From Ferruginibacter sp. (GTDB lineage Bacteria; Bacteroidota; Bacteroidia; Chitinophagales; Chitinophagaceae), in NCBI GenBank assembly GCA_019638575.1, contig JAHBTN010000001.1, forward strand, positions 124,001 to 188,000: a stretch of DNA of 64,000 nt. Direction: 5' to 3'. Positions within the stretch are counted from its first letter, which is position 1. Each line of letters opens with the position of its first letter. Under the pieces are notes generated by a model. That model was not told the origin of the DNA. It ran no database searches and was given only the letters and a program-made list of their open reading frames with translations. Position numbers and translations under genes: made by a program. Of this stretch, positions 8,747 through 19,207 are shown piece by piece.

Positions 8747-9882
8747 TCAATCATTTTTAAAATTTCGGTTGCAATAATTTCATCGGCATTGGTTATAGCT
8801 AATTTTCCAATATTGCTTTTTAACTCCTGTTGTTTGCTTTCATCTTTTGATAAACTGATTATTGCCGGCACCAACTTTTCTAACGCCTCGCTGTCTTTTA
8901 TCATTATGCCTGCATTTTTATTAACTAAACTTTGTGCATTCACTGTTTGGTGGTCTTCTGCAGCAAATGGATAGGGCACAAAAACCACCGCCTTCTTCAT
9001 TACACAGAGTTCAGCAATAGCCATAGCTCCACTCCTGCTTATTACCAGGTCGGCTGCCGCATACGCATTATCCATCCGGTTTATAAATTCGTTAGCCCAT
9101 ATATTGGCTTTACCCGCTGCTCTTTCTTTTCCTTTTTCGGCATATGGTTTACCGGTTTGCCAAATCAACTGCAGGTTATTTTCTGCAAAAGCATCCAGGT
9201 TTTTATCCAGGGCTTCATTTATACTTTTTGCCCCCAGGCTACCGCCTATAGATAATATGGTTTTCTTTGCAGCATCCAAATCAAAAAACTTAATAGCTTC
9301 TTCCCTGCTCACATTGCTTTTCGAAATACTTTCTCTTACCGGGTTGCCGGATATCATAATCTTTTCGGCCGGAAAAAATTTTTCCATTCCATCGCTGGCA
9401 GTAAAAATCTTTTTTGCTTTTTTACCCAGCATGATATTAGCCTTGCCGGCAAAAGAATTACTCTCATGTATGAACGTGGCTATCTTTTTTGCCTGTGCAT
9501 ATTTTAACACCGGGAAACTTGAATAGCCGCCTACACCTATTACTGCATTAGGTTTAAAATTTTTAAAAATCTTTTTTACCTGCAAAAAGCTTTTAAAAAG
9601 TTTTATTGGCAAACCAATATTTTTTATCAAAGAACTCCTGTTAAACCCAGCAATATCCAATCCTATAATTTTAAATCCTGCCTGCGGAATTTTTTCCATT
9701 TCCATTTTTCCCTTTGCGCCTACAAAAAGAATTTCTGTTTGCGGCTGCTGTTTTAAAATGGCATTAGCAATAGCAATAGCCGGAAAAATATGGCCGCCGG
9801 TACCGCCTCCAGCAATGATTATCCTCTTTACCTCCTTACCATTCTTAACCCCTGCAGTAACTGCTTGCATTGCATCATTCAT
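8743..9882 (-). CDS. murG: UDP-GlcNAc transferase MurG (lipid II synthesis)
   Basis: Inner-face membrane-associated glycosyltransferase that adds GlcNAc to lipid I to give lipid II. The GGGTGGHIFPA motif is at about residues 25-35, and the UDP-GlcNAc site shows SGAMAIAEL and PYPFAAEDHQ. 379 residues, slightly longer than E. coli MurG because of about 20 N-terminal residues; an internal start cannot be excluded. It overlaps murC by 4 bases and lies 18 bases after ftsW. Confidence 0.96.
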   Translation of the reverse strand: MNDAMQAVTAGVKNGKEVKRIIIAGGGTGGHIFPAIAIANAILKQQPQTEILFVGAKGKMEMEKIPQAGFKIIGLDIAGFNRSSLIKNIGLPIKLFKSFLQVKKIFKNFKPNAVIGVGGYSSFPVLKYAQAKKIATFIHESNSFAGKANIMLGKKAKKIFTASDGMEKFFPAEKIMISGNPVRESISKSNVSREEAIKFFDLDAAKKTILSIGGSLGAKSINEALDKNLDAFAENNLQLIWQTGKPYAEKGKERAAGKANIWANEFINRMDNAYAAADLVISRSGAMAIAELCVMKKAVVFVPYPFAAEDHQTVNAQSLVNKNAGIMIKDSEALEKLVPAIISLSKDESKQQELKSNIGKLAITNADEIIATEILKMID

Positions 9883-9900
9883 TTTAATGTCAATTCAAAT

Positions 9901-11205
9901 TCAATCTTTATTTTTTTCATTTGTTTCTGCATTTTCTTTTGTGTCTGCTGCAGGCACTACTGATGTTTTAGCTCCTTCTAATTGCTCTACATTTCGTGCA
10001 ACGCTTAAAATAATACCAACTGATAGGCAGGTAAATAAAAAACTGCTGCCACCCATACTCACCAATGGTAATGTAACACCGGTGTTGGGAAAAAAACTTA
10101 CGTTAACCCCCATATTGGCTATTGCCTGTATTACCAGCATAAAACTTAATGCCAATGCAAGAAAAGCCCCAAATGCATAAGGGCATTTTCTAAACAACCT
10201 TATACATCTATATAGAAAAAGCAGGTAAATAAACACAATGAAAATTCCACCAAATAACCCGTACTCTTCCAGTATAATGGCATAAATAAAATCGCTGTAA
10301 GAGTGTGGTAAAAAATTTCGGGCCTGGCTATTGCCGGGGCCCAGGCCAAACCAGCTTCCTTTAGCAATTGCAATTTTTGCCTGGTTAACCTGGTACAGTT
10401 TTTCGTTAGCATCTTCTTTTTTGCTGTACACAAAAGTTTGTATACGGCCTATCCATGTTGGAATACGGCCAACCGAAAAAACGGCAGGGATATCTTTTGC
10501 TTTGTGTTCTTTTTTATCATAAGTGCTTACGGCAATGGTAAATAAAATCAACACCGGTATCATAACTACACCAATGGTTAATAAGATATGTTTGGTGCTT
10601 ACCCTGCCTATAAACATTATTAGAATACTGGTGCCGCCAATTAACATGGCTGTTGAAAGATTGGCAGGAGCAATAAGCAAACAAATTATTGCTACCGGGA
10701 TAATGATGGGTAAGAAACCTTTTTTAAAATCTTTTATTACAGCCTGTTTTTTACTGAGCTGCCTGCTCATGTAAATAAACAATGTAAGTTTTGCCAAATC
10801 GGAAGTTTGGAATGTCATATTGATGACGGGCAACTTTATCCATCTTGATCCCTGGTTTAGTGTTTCGCCAAAAAACAGGGTATATATCAGCAGGATAATT
10901 GATAAGATGAATAACCCCGATGACATCCTTGAATAAAATGTATAATTAAACCGGTGAGCAAAATAAATAATGATAACACCCAAAATGATAAATCCAAATT
11001 GCTTAAACAAGTAACTCTCGTTACTACGGCTGTATTTATATGCCAGCGATCCGGTGCTGCTGTACACTACCAATAAACTTACCAGGGTAAGTATTATTAC
11101 AATACCCCAAATAACCCGGTCGCCTTTTGTTTTACTAACCAGGTTATCTCCCATATTATTAATGTTGGGAGTAAAAAATGATTTTATATTTATTGGTTCG
11201 GCCAT
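9901..11205 (-). CDS. ftsW: Lipid II polymerase FtsW (SEDS family)
   Basis: Multi-pass inner membrane SEDS protein; FtsW polymerises lipid II at the septum together with its class B PBP. About ten hydrophobic helices are visible. The conserved periplasmic loop shows WFGLGPGNSQARNFLPHSYSDF followed by IILEEYGLFGG, a SEDS signature. It is called FtsW rather than RodA because it lies between murD and murG with ftsI in the same cluster. The C-terminal ~25 residues are a charged cytoplasmic tail. Confidence 0.95.
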   Translation of the reverse strand: MAEPINIKSFFTPNINNMGDNLVSKTKGDRVIWGIVIILTLVSLLVVYSSTGSLAYKYSRSNESYLFKQFGFIILGVIIIYFAHRFNYTFYSRMSSGLFILSIILLIYTLFFGETLNQGSRWIKLPVINMTFQTSDLAKLTLFIYMSRQLSKKQAVIKDFKKGFLPIIIPVAIICLLIAPANLSTAMLIGGTSILIMFIGRVSTKHILLTIGVVMIPVLILFTIAVSTYDKKEHKAKDIPAVFSVGRIPTWIGRIQTFVYSKKEDANEKLYQVNQAKIAIAKGSWFGLGPGNSQARNFLPHSYSDFIYAIILEEYGLFGGIFIVFIYLLFLYRCIRLFRKCPYAFGAFLALALSFMLVIQAIANMGVNVSFFPNTGVTLPLVSMGGSSFLFTCLSVGIILSVARNVEQLEGAKTSVVPAADTKENAETNEKNKD

Positions 11206-11312
11206 ATTTGCTTGCCCTTTTTTTATAGATGAATAATGGACAGTTTATTTTTTAAAATTTATTTTTATAACATCGTCATTATTATCTATCACTCATTGGA
11301 TATTCTAAAATT

Positions 11313-12653
11313 TTATAGTTCCTTCACTGCCTGTTTAAACTGGTTGCCCCTGTCTTCATAATTTTTAAATAAATCAAAACTTGCACAGGCAGGGCTTAGT
11401 AAAACCACATCACCTTTATTTGCAAAATGAAATGCAGAATGCACGGCATCTTTTGCATTATCGGTATTCACCATCAAAGGAACTATATCGCCAAATGCTT
11501 CATGAATTTTTCGATGTTCAATTCCCATACATACAATAGCCTTAACTTTTTCTTTTACCAAATCTCTTAACAGCGAATAGTCGTTGCCTTTATCAACACC
11601 TCCTAAAATAAGTATCACAGGTTTTTCCATACTTTCCAGCGCATACCATGTGCTGTTGATGTTGGTTGCTTTACTGTCGTTAATAAATTCTACATTTTTA
11701 ATGGTAGCTACTGTTTCCATACGATGCTCAAGGCTTTCAAAAGTTTGCAGCGCTTCCCTGATTTTTTCTTTTCGAATATCAACAGCCGATGCAGCTAAAC
11801 CTGCAGCCATACTGTTATATTGATTGTGTTTTCCTTTTATGGCAAAATCTTCTATACTCATCTGCATCTCTTCGTTTTTCCATTTCAGGTGCATTTTTGC
11901 ATTTTGCAAGTAAGCGCCTTGCGGTAGTTCTTTACTCATAGTTATGGGTGCTAGTGTTGATTTAATGGGATAGTTAGTTATTGATTTTACAGTTACTTCA
12001 TCATCCAGGTTATAAATAAAAACATCTTGTTGCTGCTGATTCATCGCTATTCGAAACTTACTGCTGATATAATTTTCAAACCGGTAATCGTACCTGTCAA
12101 GGTGGTCTTCAGTAATATTGGTAAGTACAGCTACATCTGGCCTGAAAGTTTTGATATCATCCAGTTGAAAAGAACTTATCTCTGCCACATATAATTGTTT
12201 TGGCTTAACAGCCAACTGCTTTGCAAAAGAAAAACCGATATTGCCTACCATGGCACAATCAATACCTGCGGTTTTACATATATGAAATGTAAGCGCTGTG
12301 GTGGTGGTTTTTCCATTGCTGCCGGTAATGGCAATTATCTTGCTGTTGCCTTTATAGCGATAGGCAAATTCTATTTCGCTAACGATATTTGTACCTATTG
12401 CACGCAACTTTTTTACCAGTGTATTTTTTTCGGGTATGCCGGGGCTCTTCATCACTTCATCTGCGTTTAAAATTTTTTGTGTGCTGTGCATATTTTCTTC
12501 AAATTCAATCCCGTTAAGCTGCATCTCCATCCGGTAATTTTCTTTAATGGGCCCGCCATCGCTTACAAACACATCGTACCCCTGCTGTTTTGCCAGTAAT
12601 GCTGTACCTACTCCGCTTTCGCCTGCTCCCAATATGACGAGCCTTTTTTTCAT
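11313..12653 (-). CDS. murD: UDP-MurNAc-L-alanine--D-glutamate ligase MurD
   Basis: Cytoplasmic Mur ligase adding D-Glu to UDP-MurNAc-L-Ala using ATP. Seen: N-terminal GAGESGVGTA, ATP loop GSNGKTTTT (111-119), NITEDHLDRY, and the C-terminal-domain HRME and GGVDKGND motifs. 446 residues, normal for the family. 161 bases separate it from mraY upstream, the largest gap in the first part of the cluster; this gap contains a small hairpin (12777-12790). Confidence 0.96.
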   Translation of the reverse strand: MKKRLVILGAGESGVGTALLAKQQGYDVFVSDGGPIKENYRMEMQLNGIEFEENMHSTQKILNADEVMKSPGIPEKNTLVKKLRAIGTNIVSEIEFAYRYKGNSKIIAITGSNGKTTTTALTFHICKTAGIDCAMVGNIGFSFAKQLAVKPKQLYVAEISSFQLDDIKTFRPDVAVLTNITEDHLDRYDYRFENYISSKFRIAMNQQQQDVFIYNLDDEVTVKSITNYPIKSTLAPITMSKELPQGAYLQNAKMHLKWKNEEMQMSIEDFAIKGKHNQYNSMAAGLAASAVDIRKEKIREALQTFESLEHRMETVATIKNVEFINDSKATNINSTWYALESMEKPVILILGGVDKGNDYSLLRDLVKEKVKAIVCMGIEHRKIHEAFGDIVPLMVNTDNAKDAVHSAFHFANKGDVVLLSPACASFDLFKNYEDRGNQFKQAVKEL

Positions 12654-12776
12654 TAATAAAAAATTTCCTGTTTTTTAAAAAAACAATAAATGGTTTTTCA
12701 ATAGCATAGCATTTAAAGTGTAGCCTTCAGTATGAATACTGTTCTTACAAAGGATAAGGATTAACAGAAAACCTTA

Positions 12777-12790
12777 GCGTTAAAAAACGC
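12777..12790. other. Small hairpin in the mraY-murD gap
   Basis: GCGTT (12777-12781) and AACGC (12786-12790) pair around an AAAA loop. It lies 25 bases after the mraY stop on the transcribed strand. The stem is only five pairs; it might protect RNA ends or weakly attenuate, but I see no long T run. A second short dyad, CAGTAT-GA-ATACTG, lies at 12728-12741. Confidence 0.25.
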
Positions 12791-12814
12791 CATGGGGCTT
12801 TTCTAAAACTTCGT

Positions 12815-14119
12815 TTAGCGCAGTTTAAGCGTAACAATCGCCAGCACTACACTCAATATGGTTATAATCCAAAAACGCACAGCTATCTTGCTCTCGTGAT
12901 ACCCCAGTTTTTGATAATGGTGATGCAACGGGCTCATTAAAAAAACACGCCTGCCCTCGCCATACTTTCGTTTGGTATATTTAAAATATCCTACCTGTAT
13001 CATCACACTTAAGTTCTCAACCAAAAACACAAAACAAAAAATAGGTATCAATAATTCTTTTCGTACTATAATAGCCAGTGCTGCAATAATGCCACCTAAA
13101 GCAAGGCTTCCGGTATCGCCCATGAAAACCTGCGCCGGGTAAGCATTATACCACAGGAACCCTACACAGGCACCTACGAAAGCTGCAATAAATATTGACA
13201 GTTCGCCCAGGTTGGGTATGTACATGATATTGAGGTATTCGGCAAATTTTATATTGCCACTTACATAAGCAAATATGCCCAGGCAAATACCTATAATAGC
13301 GCTTACGCCTGTTGCCAGTCCATCTAACCCATCAGTAATATTTGCACCATTACTTACTGCCGTAACAATTATTATTACAATGATGATGTACAGTATATAT
13401 GCATAATCCTGCCATGCTTTGGGTAAAAGTTTAGCATAGTTAAACTCGTGGTTCTTTACAAATGGAATAGTTGTTATTATAGTTTTTCTTGCATCAGTAA
13501 AAACTTTAGGCTTTCCATTATACATCACTGTATCGTACTTTACAGGAAGGTTATCGTTATTTATTTTGGTTATGGTTCCATCAGTTTTTACAACTTCTCT
13601 TTTTACCACCACGCTTGGTGTAAAATATAATGTGGCGCCAACAATGATACCCAGCATCACCTGTCCAAATATTTTAAACCTGCTCGCTAAACCATCGCTA
13701 TCACTTTTTTTATACGCAACACCTTTTGCCTGCGCAATCTTCTTAGCTCTAATCTTAAGATAGTCGTCAATAAAACCAATGGTGCCTAACCAAATGGTGC
13801 AAAGCAACATGAGGCGTATATAAACTTTATCCAGATTGGCTAATAAAATTGTTGGTATAAGGATAGCCAGCAGGATTATAATACCACCCATGGTTGGTGT
13901 TCCTTTCTTTTCTTGTTCGCCTGCTAATCCTAAATCACGAACCGATTCGCCCAATTGCCTTTTCTGCAGGTATTTAATCAGTTTTTTACCATACACTGTA
14001 GTTATCACCAGGCTTAATAACATGGCCAGCATCACCCTAAAAGTGATGAATTGAAAAAGATTGATTCCCGGAAAACGGAACCCCTCTTTTAAAAGCCAGT
14101 CGAAAAAGTGATATAGCAT
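12815..14119 (-). CDS. mraY: Phospho-N-acetylmuramoyl-pentapeptide transferase MraY
   Basis: Integral inner membrane enzyme that transfers phospho-MurNAc-pentapeptide to undecaprenyl phosphate, giving lipid I. Signature motifs: DDYLKI with neighbouring Lys-rich loop, [27 protein letters not shown] and the C-terminal [10 protein letters not shown]. At 434 residues it is about 75 longer than the E. coli enzyme; the extra sequence is a hydrophilic loop at roughly residues 172-235 (starting near [12 protein letters not shown]), an insert I recall as common in Bacteroidota MraY. Confidence 0.96.
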   Translation of the reverse strand: MLYHFFDWLLKEGFRFPGINLFQFITFRVMLAMLLSLVITTVYGKKLIKYLQKRQLGESVRDLGLAGEQEKKGTPTMGGIIILLAILIPTILLANLDKVYIRLMLLCTIWLGTIGFIDDYLKIRAKKIAQAKGVAYKKSDSDGLASRFKIFGQVMLGIIVGATLYFTPSVVVKREVVKTDGTITKINNDNLPVKYDTVMYNGKPKVFTDARKTIITTIPFVKNHEFNYAKLLPKAWQDYAYILYIIIVIIIVTAVSNGANITDGLDGLATGVSAIIGICLGIFAYVSGNIKFAEYLNIMYIPNLGELSIFIAAFVGACVGFLWYNAYPAQVFMGDTGSLALGGIIAALAIIVRKELLIPIFCFVFLVENLSVMIQVGYFKYTKRKYGEGRRVFLMSPLHHHYQKLGYHESKIAVRFWIITILSVVLAIVTLKLR

Positions 14120-14162
14120 ATAATTTAGTTAGGCTGTTATTTATGCAATCATGTTTGTTACA

Positions 14163-15626
14163 TTATTTCTCCAGTAACTCAAATAATTCATTTAAAATTT
14201 TTTTATCATCAAAATCGTACTTCACAGATTTTATTTCCTGGTATTTCTCATGCCCTTTACCTGCTATTAAAACAATGTCATCTTTATTGGCAAGGCTCAC
14301 TGCTGTTTTAATTGCTTCTCTCCTGTCGGCAATAGAAATCACTTTTTTTTTTGCAACAGCGTTTACACCTGTTTGCATATCATGTAAAATTTCCATTGGG
14401 TCTTCGCTCCTGGGGTTATCAGATGTAAGTATTACTTTATTGCTATACTCACAAGCCACTTGCGCCATCACAGGCCTTTTTGTTTTATCCCTATCGCCAC
14501 CACAACCCACTACTGTAATAATTTGCTGGTTTCCCTGCCTTAAATTTTTAATAGTTGCCAGTACATTCAGCAATGCATCCGGTGTATGTGCATAATCTAC
14601 AATACCTGTAATTTTTTCTTTTTTGCTGATGGAATAATCAAATCTTCCTTCGGCGCCATCAAGGCTGCTTAACACTTGCAGGGCTTTATCTTTATCTTGC
14701 CCCAAACAAACTGCTGCAGCATATACGGCAAGCAGGTTATATGCATTAAACTCTCCTATCAACCTAAAATAAACTTCCATATCATTCACCATCATATGTA
14801 ACCCTTCCAGGCTGTTGCCTAATATTTTCCCTTTAAAATCGGCCATTGTTTTAAGGCTGTAGAAATATTTTTTTGCCACAGTATTTTGCAGCATCACAGC
14901 GCCTCTTTTGTCATCTGCATTGCTGATAGCAAAAGCGGTTGAAGGCAGTTTATCGAACCATGATTTTTTAACCCTGATGTATTCATCAAATGTTTTATGG
15001 TAATCAAGATGATCGTGGGTGATATTGCTGAACAAAGCGCCGGCAAACTGCAACCCTGTAATACGGTTTTGGTGAATAGCATGGCTGCTGCATTCCATAA
15101 ATACATAATCGCACCTTTCATCAGCCATTTGCCTGAGCAGTTCATTCACACTAACAGCATCGGGTGTGGTATGTGTTGAAGCAATAACTTTTTGGCCAAC
15201 CTGGTTTTGCACCGTACTTACCAGGCCACATTTATAACCCAATGCTGTAAACAATTTCCAAAGCAATGTGGCAATGGTAGTTTTACCATTTGTACCGGTA
15301 ACGCCTACCAGTTTTAATTTTAAAGATGGTTCGCCATAAAAATTATGGCTCATGATACCAGCAGCTTCGGCAGCATTTTCTACCTGAACATAAGTAATAT
15401 GGGTATGTAATACTGCCGGCATTTCTTCACAAACAATTGCTACAGCACCGTTGGTAACAGCCATTTCAATAAAAGTATTACCATCTGTTTTTGTACCTTT
15501 TATAGCAATAAAACATGCGCCTTTACTCACTTTGCGTGAATCAATTTGCAGGCATGGAATTTCAATACCTGAATTGCCCGTTATAGAGCGAATAGAAACT
15601 TTATATAGTATATCCTGCAATGTCAA
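14163..15626 (-). CDS. murE: UDP-MurNAc-tripeptide ligase MurE, meso-DAP type
   Basis: Cytoplasmic Mur ligase adding the third stem residue. The ATP loop GVTGTNGKTT is near residue 110, with HDHLDYH and GCGGDRD further on. The substrate motif is DNPR (in TSDNPRSEDP), which in this family selects meso-diaminopimelate rather than lysine. There is no ATG before residue 55, so the start is non-ATG; the TTG at 15626 overlaps the ftsI stop as TTGA, the same arrangement as murG-murC. 487 residues, normal length. Confidence 0.96.
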   Translation of the reverse strand: MTLQDILYKVSIRSITGNSGIEIPCLQIDSRKVSKGACFIAIKGTKTDGNTFIEMAVTNGAVAIVCEEMPAVLHTHITYVQVENAAEAAGIMSHNFYGEPSLKLKLVGVTGTNGKTTIATLLWKLFTALGYKCGLVSTVQNQVGQKVIASTHTTPDAVSVNELLRQMADERCDYVFMECSSHAIHQNRITGLQFAGALFSNITHDHLDYHKTFDEYIRVKKSWFDKLPSTAFAISNADDKRGAVMLQNTVAKKYFYSLKTMADFKGKILGNSLEGLHMMVNDMEVYFRLIGEFNAYNLLAVYAAAVCLGQDKDKALQVLSSLDGAEGRFDYSISKKEKITGIVDYAHTPDALLNVLATIKNLRQGNQQIITVVGCGGDRDKTKRPVMAQVACEYSNKVILTSDNPRSEDPMEILHDMQTGVNAVAKKKVISIADRREAIKTAVSLANKDDIVLIAGKGHEKYQEIKSVKYDFDDKKILNELFELLEK

Positions 15627-17746
15627 TTCAGAAACAAAGAAATTTTTTGGTTTTTATTAAATGTTGTTCCCGCTGTTAAAGATTGATTGGCAACCCTGCC
15701 CCGGCCTATAGCCACTACCTGCAATCCCATATTTTCTAACAGGTACACCGCATCCTTCAATCCCATTCCGACAACATTGGGGGTTACAGAACCGGATGAT
15801 GAAACTGAAAGATGTGGTGTTTTTAAAATACCTGTATTATTTTTCAATTGTACGGAACGCCAGTTGCCAGATGTGCTTATATCTGAATAAGAAATATTAA
15901 GGGTAGTAAAAATGGAAGCCATGTCGTTCTTAATTCCAAAATAATCATACTCGCTGCTATCGGAAGTAACAGGAATATTAAATGTTTTATGCCCAGCCAG
16001 TGTACCATAAATGCGGTCGGCAATTTCTTTAAATACAGTTCCCGAAACATCGGCGCCATAAACTTTTTTTGACTCCCGGCTGTTTTGAATTACTACAGCA
16101 ATGCTGTATTTAGGCTGATTGGCGGGGAAATACCCGATAAATGAAGCCTGGTAAATTTTGTTTCCTTTGTTATAACCCCGGTTATCCAATGCCGTTACAG
16201 CAGTGCCTGTTTTACCTGCTATAAGATAATCAGGGTCTTTAATTTTACGGGCAGTGCCATGATCGCCCTGTACTACTGCCAATAAACATTCTTTAACCTG
16301 GGCCAGGGTCTCGTCGCTACAAATTTTTTCTACCAGCACTTGTGGTTTTATTGAATCAAGCTGCACACCGTATTGCCTGATGGAGCTAACGAGATAAGGT
16401 TTCATCATCTTGCCGTTATTGGCCACAGCATTATAAAGCATCAGCATATTTAATGGTGTTACCAACTCTTCGTAACCATGCGCCATAAAAGGAATCGTTG
16501 TTTTACTCCAACTACGGTTGGTTGGTTTTTTAATAGTGGGTTTACCGGAAGTTGCGGTAATATCAACTCCGGTTAAAGTATCTAACCTGAATGTGTGCAG
16601 ATGATTGATAAATTTTGATGGCTGAGAACCATAATATTGATCGGCCAGTTTTGCAAAAGCCACATTACTGCTTCGTTCAAATGCATCTTTAACAGTTATT
16701 TGATGTGTGCCTAAATGTGAATCTTTAATGCGTAATCCATAGAAACTTTTTATACCTCCTTCACAATCAACAATTGAGTTGTTGGTAACATATTTATCTT
16801 CCAGTAAACTTATAAGTGTTGCCAGTTTAAAAATTGAGCCGGGTTCTGTTGCCCTACCAATACCATAGTTAAGGTCTTCGGCATAGGAGCCATCCGGTTG
16901 TTTACCAAGATTGGCAATTGCTTTTATTTTACCCGTGGCAGTTTCCATAACAATGGCTGTGCCATGTGGTGAATTGTTATCTACCAGCATGCGCATTAAT
17001 GCATTTTCAGCAACATCCTGTATATAAGTATCCAATGTTGATACAATATCTTTTCCGTTTTCAGGATCTACATCCCCGCCATCAACAGGCATATAAGCGC
17101 CTGCCATATACCGTACCAATTGCTGGCCTGTTTTACCTTTCAGCAAACTATCGTAGCTCTGCTCGAGCCCCACATTACTTGCATTGGGCCTTGCCAATCC
17201 AATGGTACGGTTAGCAAGCAACACATAAGGATTTATACGTTTATCTTTTGTATCTATGATAAAGCCACTTTTATTTTTACCCAGCCTTACCAAAGGAAAA
17301 TCTCTTAATGCTTTGTATTCAGAAAATGAAATCTTTTTCTTTAACGGGTAATACCTGGCCTTGCTTTTATAAGCCAGCTGCAATTCTTTATGATAAGCTT
17401 GCGCTGATTTATCTTTGAACAGGTTAGCCAGGCAAATACTTAAAGAATCAACATTATCTTTAAAACGTTTACCGTTTTTTTCACGCAAACCATCGGCTGC
17501 AAAATCTACATAGATATTAAATACCGGAACAGAAGTACTTAGTATATTTCCATCTTCGCTGTAAATAGTGCCACGCTCTGCATCAACAGGTAAATATTTC
17601 AGGTGCATGCTGCTATCCATATCTTTCCAAAAATTCCCCTGTACCCTTTGGATATAGAAAGCCTTACCTACAACACATAATCCAAGAATTATCATTCCCA
17701 GGAAGCTGAGGTAAACACGCCAAAGTATATCTTTTTTAATTTCCAT
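15623..17746 (-). CDS. ftsI: Septal transpeptidase FtsI/PBP3 with a PASTA domain
   Basis: Class B penicillin-binding protein that cross-links septal peptidoglycan. One N-terminal transmembrane helix (about residues 11-30) is followed by the PBP dimerisation domain and a transpeptidase domain with catalytic SIFK at 304-307, SSN at 359-361 and KTGTA in the C-terminal third. The last ~60 residues (VTPNVVGMGLKDAVYLLE onwards) form a PASTA domain. 707 residues; the PASTA extension is usual in Bacteroidota but absent from E. coli FtsI. It overlaps murE by 4 bases and follows ftsL by 104. Confidence 0.95.
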   Translation of the reverse strand: MEIKKDILWRVYLSFLGMIILGLCVVGKAFYIQRVQGNFWKDMDSSMHLKYLPVDAERGTIYSEDGNILSTSVPVFNIYVDFAADGLREKNGKRFKDNVDSLSICLANLFKDKSAQAYHKELQLAYKSKARYYPLKKKISFSEYKALRDFPLVRLGKNKSGFIIDTKDKRINPYVLLANRTIGLARPNASNVGLEQSYDSLLKGKTGQQLVRYMAGAYMPVDGGDVDPENGKDIVSTLDTYIQDVAENALMRMLVDNNSPHGTAIVMETATGKIKAIANLGKQPDGSYAEDLNYGIGRATEPGSIFKLATLISLLEDKYVTNNSIVDCEGGIKSFYGLRIKDSHLGTHQITVKDAFERSSNVAFAKLADQYYGSQPSKFINHLHTFRLDTLTGVDITATSGKPTIKKPTNRSWSKTTIPFMAHGYEELVTPLNMLMLYNAVANNGKMMKPYLVSSIRQYGVQLDSIKPQVLVEKICSDETLAQVKECLLAVVQGDHGTARKIKDPDYLIAGKTGTAVTALDNRGYNKGNKIYQASFIGYFPANQPKYSIAVVIQNSRESKKVYGADVSGTVFKEIADRIYGTLAGHKTFNIPVTSDSSEYDYFGIKNDMASIFTTLNISYSDISTSGNWRSVQLKNNTGILKTPHLSVSSSGSVTPNVVGMGLKDAVYLLENMGLQVVAIGRGRVANQSLTAGTTFNKNQKISLFLN

Positions 17747-17850
17747 TTAAAACCCTGCTCTTAACTTTTTCTCCGCTAAACCGGAGAAAATGAATTGGAT
17801 TAATTTTCTTTTTTTAATTATGTAATTACAAGCCTTCCGTTACATATTTC

Positions 17851-18195
17851 TTACTTAACGGGAGTAGTCTCCAATACAATCGGTGGTTCTGTCAACTCTT
17901 TTAATCCTAATGGCTCAACCGCTTTAATCAGTTCACTAGCTTTACTCCTGAAAATAACATCACTCTTTATTGTCTTGTATTCGTATTCCAGTTCTTTTAT
18001 ATGCTTTTCTGTTGTGCTAATTTTTAAGTTCAGCTTATCGGTGTAATGTCCGTTATATATATATAGTACAGCCAGCAGTGTTAAAAACAAAAAGAAAGGA
18101 ATGTTTTTAACCACCCATTTATGGCTGATATACTTTTTCCAGTCGGATTTTGTTACCCCTGCCTGTGATGTTGTATTGTCTTTTTTTTCTGCCAT
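17851..18195 (-). CDS. ftsL: FtsL-like divisome protein
   Basis: Short bitopic protein of 114 residues: cytoplasmic N-terminus, one transmembrane helix (about 31-48), then a heptad-rich stretch (about 52-80, LNLKISTTEKHIKELEYEYK) suited to a coiled coil. FtsL forms such a coiled coil with FtsB and FtsQ in the divisome. There is little conserved sequence, so the call rests on size, topology and position between rsmH and ftsI. Confidence 0.82.
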   Translation of the reverse strand: MAEKKDNTTSQAGVTKSDWKKYISHKWVVKNIPFFLFLTLLAVLYIYNGHYTDKLNLKISTTEKHIKELEYEYKTIKSDVIFRSKASELIKAVEPLGLKELTEPPIVLETTPVK

Positions 18196-18233
18196 TTTAC
18201 TTGATCAGATAATTTTATATTCCTTTAAAACTT

Positions 18234-19184
18234 TTACTCTTCCAGCTTTTCAGCCACACGTAATTTTGCGCTTCTCGATCTGGTGTTTTCCTTTAACTCT
18301 TTTGTTGTTGCCGTAATTGGTTTTTTTGTTACCAGCTTAAATGGGTTTTTAAACCGATGGCCATATACATCGTCAACCAATGTATCTTCCAATGTTCCAT
18401 TCTTAAAAAAATTTTTAACCAGCCTGTCTTCCAGCGAATGAAAAGTGATGATGGCAATTCTTCCTCCTCTAATTAATACATCTGCAGATTGTTCCAACAA
18501 CTCTTTTAAAGCTCCTAATTCGTCGTTTACCTGTATCCGTAATGCCTGGAATACCTGGGCAAAATATTTATTGGGATTTCCTTTTACCACTGCCTGTACC
18601 GCAGTTTTAAATTCATTGATAGTGCGTATGGGCTGTACTTCTCTTTGAACGATGATTGTTTTAGCCAATGTTTTAGCATTGGTTACTTCGCCATATTGCT
18701 CAAACATTTTATGCAGCTGCCCCTCAGAAAAAGTTTTAAGAATTTCTGCAGCTGTAATGGTTTGTCGTTGATCCATACGCATATCAAGCGTTGCATCAAA
18801 GCGGGTAGAGAAGCCTCTTTCTGCCACATCAAATTGGTGACTTGAAACACCGAGGTCGGCAAGTATGCCATCAACTTTTTTAAACTTATGCAAACGAAGG
18901 AAACGTTTCAGGTGCCTGAAATTATGCGGTACAAAAATCACCCTTTCATCACCTGGTAAATTTTTACGGGCATCTTCATCCTGGTCAAATACAATTAAGC
19001 GGCCGTTATTATCCAGTTGTTGTAAAATGGCCCGGCTATGTCCTCCACCGCCAAAAGTGCAATCAACATAAATCCCATTGGCTTTAATGTTTAAAGCAGT
19101 AAGGCATTCATTTAACAGAACAGGTGTATGATAATTTGTAGATTGAGGATTGAGAACTTGTATGTTTGATTTTTTGTTACTCAT
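18234..19184 (-). CDS. rsmH: 16S rRNA m4C1402 methyltransferase RsmH (MraW)
   Basis: SAM-dependent methyltransferase acting on N4 of C1402 in the decoding centre of 16S rRNA. The SAM loop VDCTFGGGGHSRA starts at residue 40, followed by FDQDEDA, ILADLGVSSHQFD and the C-terminal ITFHSLEDRLVKNFF, all family signatures. 316 residues, normal. Second gene of the cluster, 23 bases after mraZ. Confidence 0.97.
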   Translation of the reverse strand: MSNKKSNIQVLNPQSTNYHTPVLLNECLTALNIKANGIYVDCTFGGGGHSRAILQQLDNNGRLIVFDQDEDARKNLPGDERVIFVPHNFRHLKRFLRLHKFKKVDGILADLGVSSHQFDVAERGFSTRFDATLDMRMDQRQTITAAEILKTFSEGQLHKMFEQYGEVTNAKTLAKTIIVQREVQPIRTINEFKTAVQAVVKGNPNKYFAQVFQALRIQVNDELGALKELLEQSADVLIRGGRIAIITFHSLEDRLVKNFFKNGTLEDTLVDDVYGHRFKNPFKLVTKKPITATTKELKENTRSRSAKLRVAEKLEE

Positions 19185-19207
19185 TCCAATTGCCTGGTTT
19201 CAATTTT

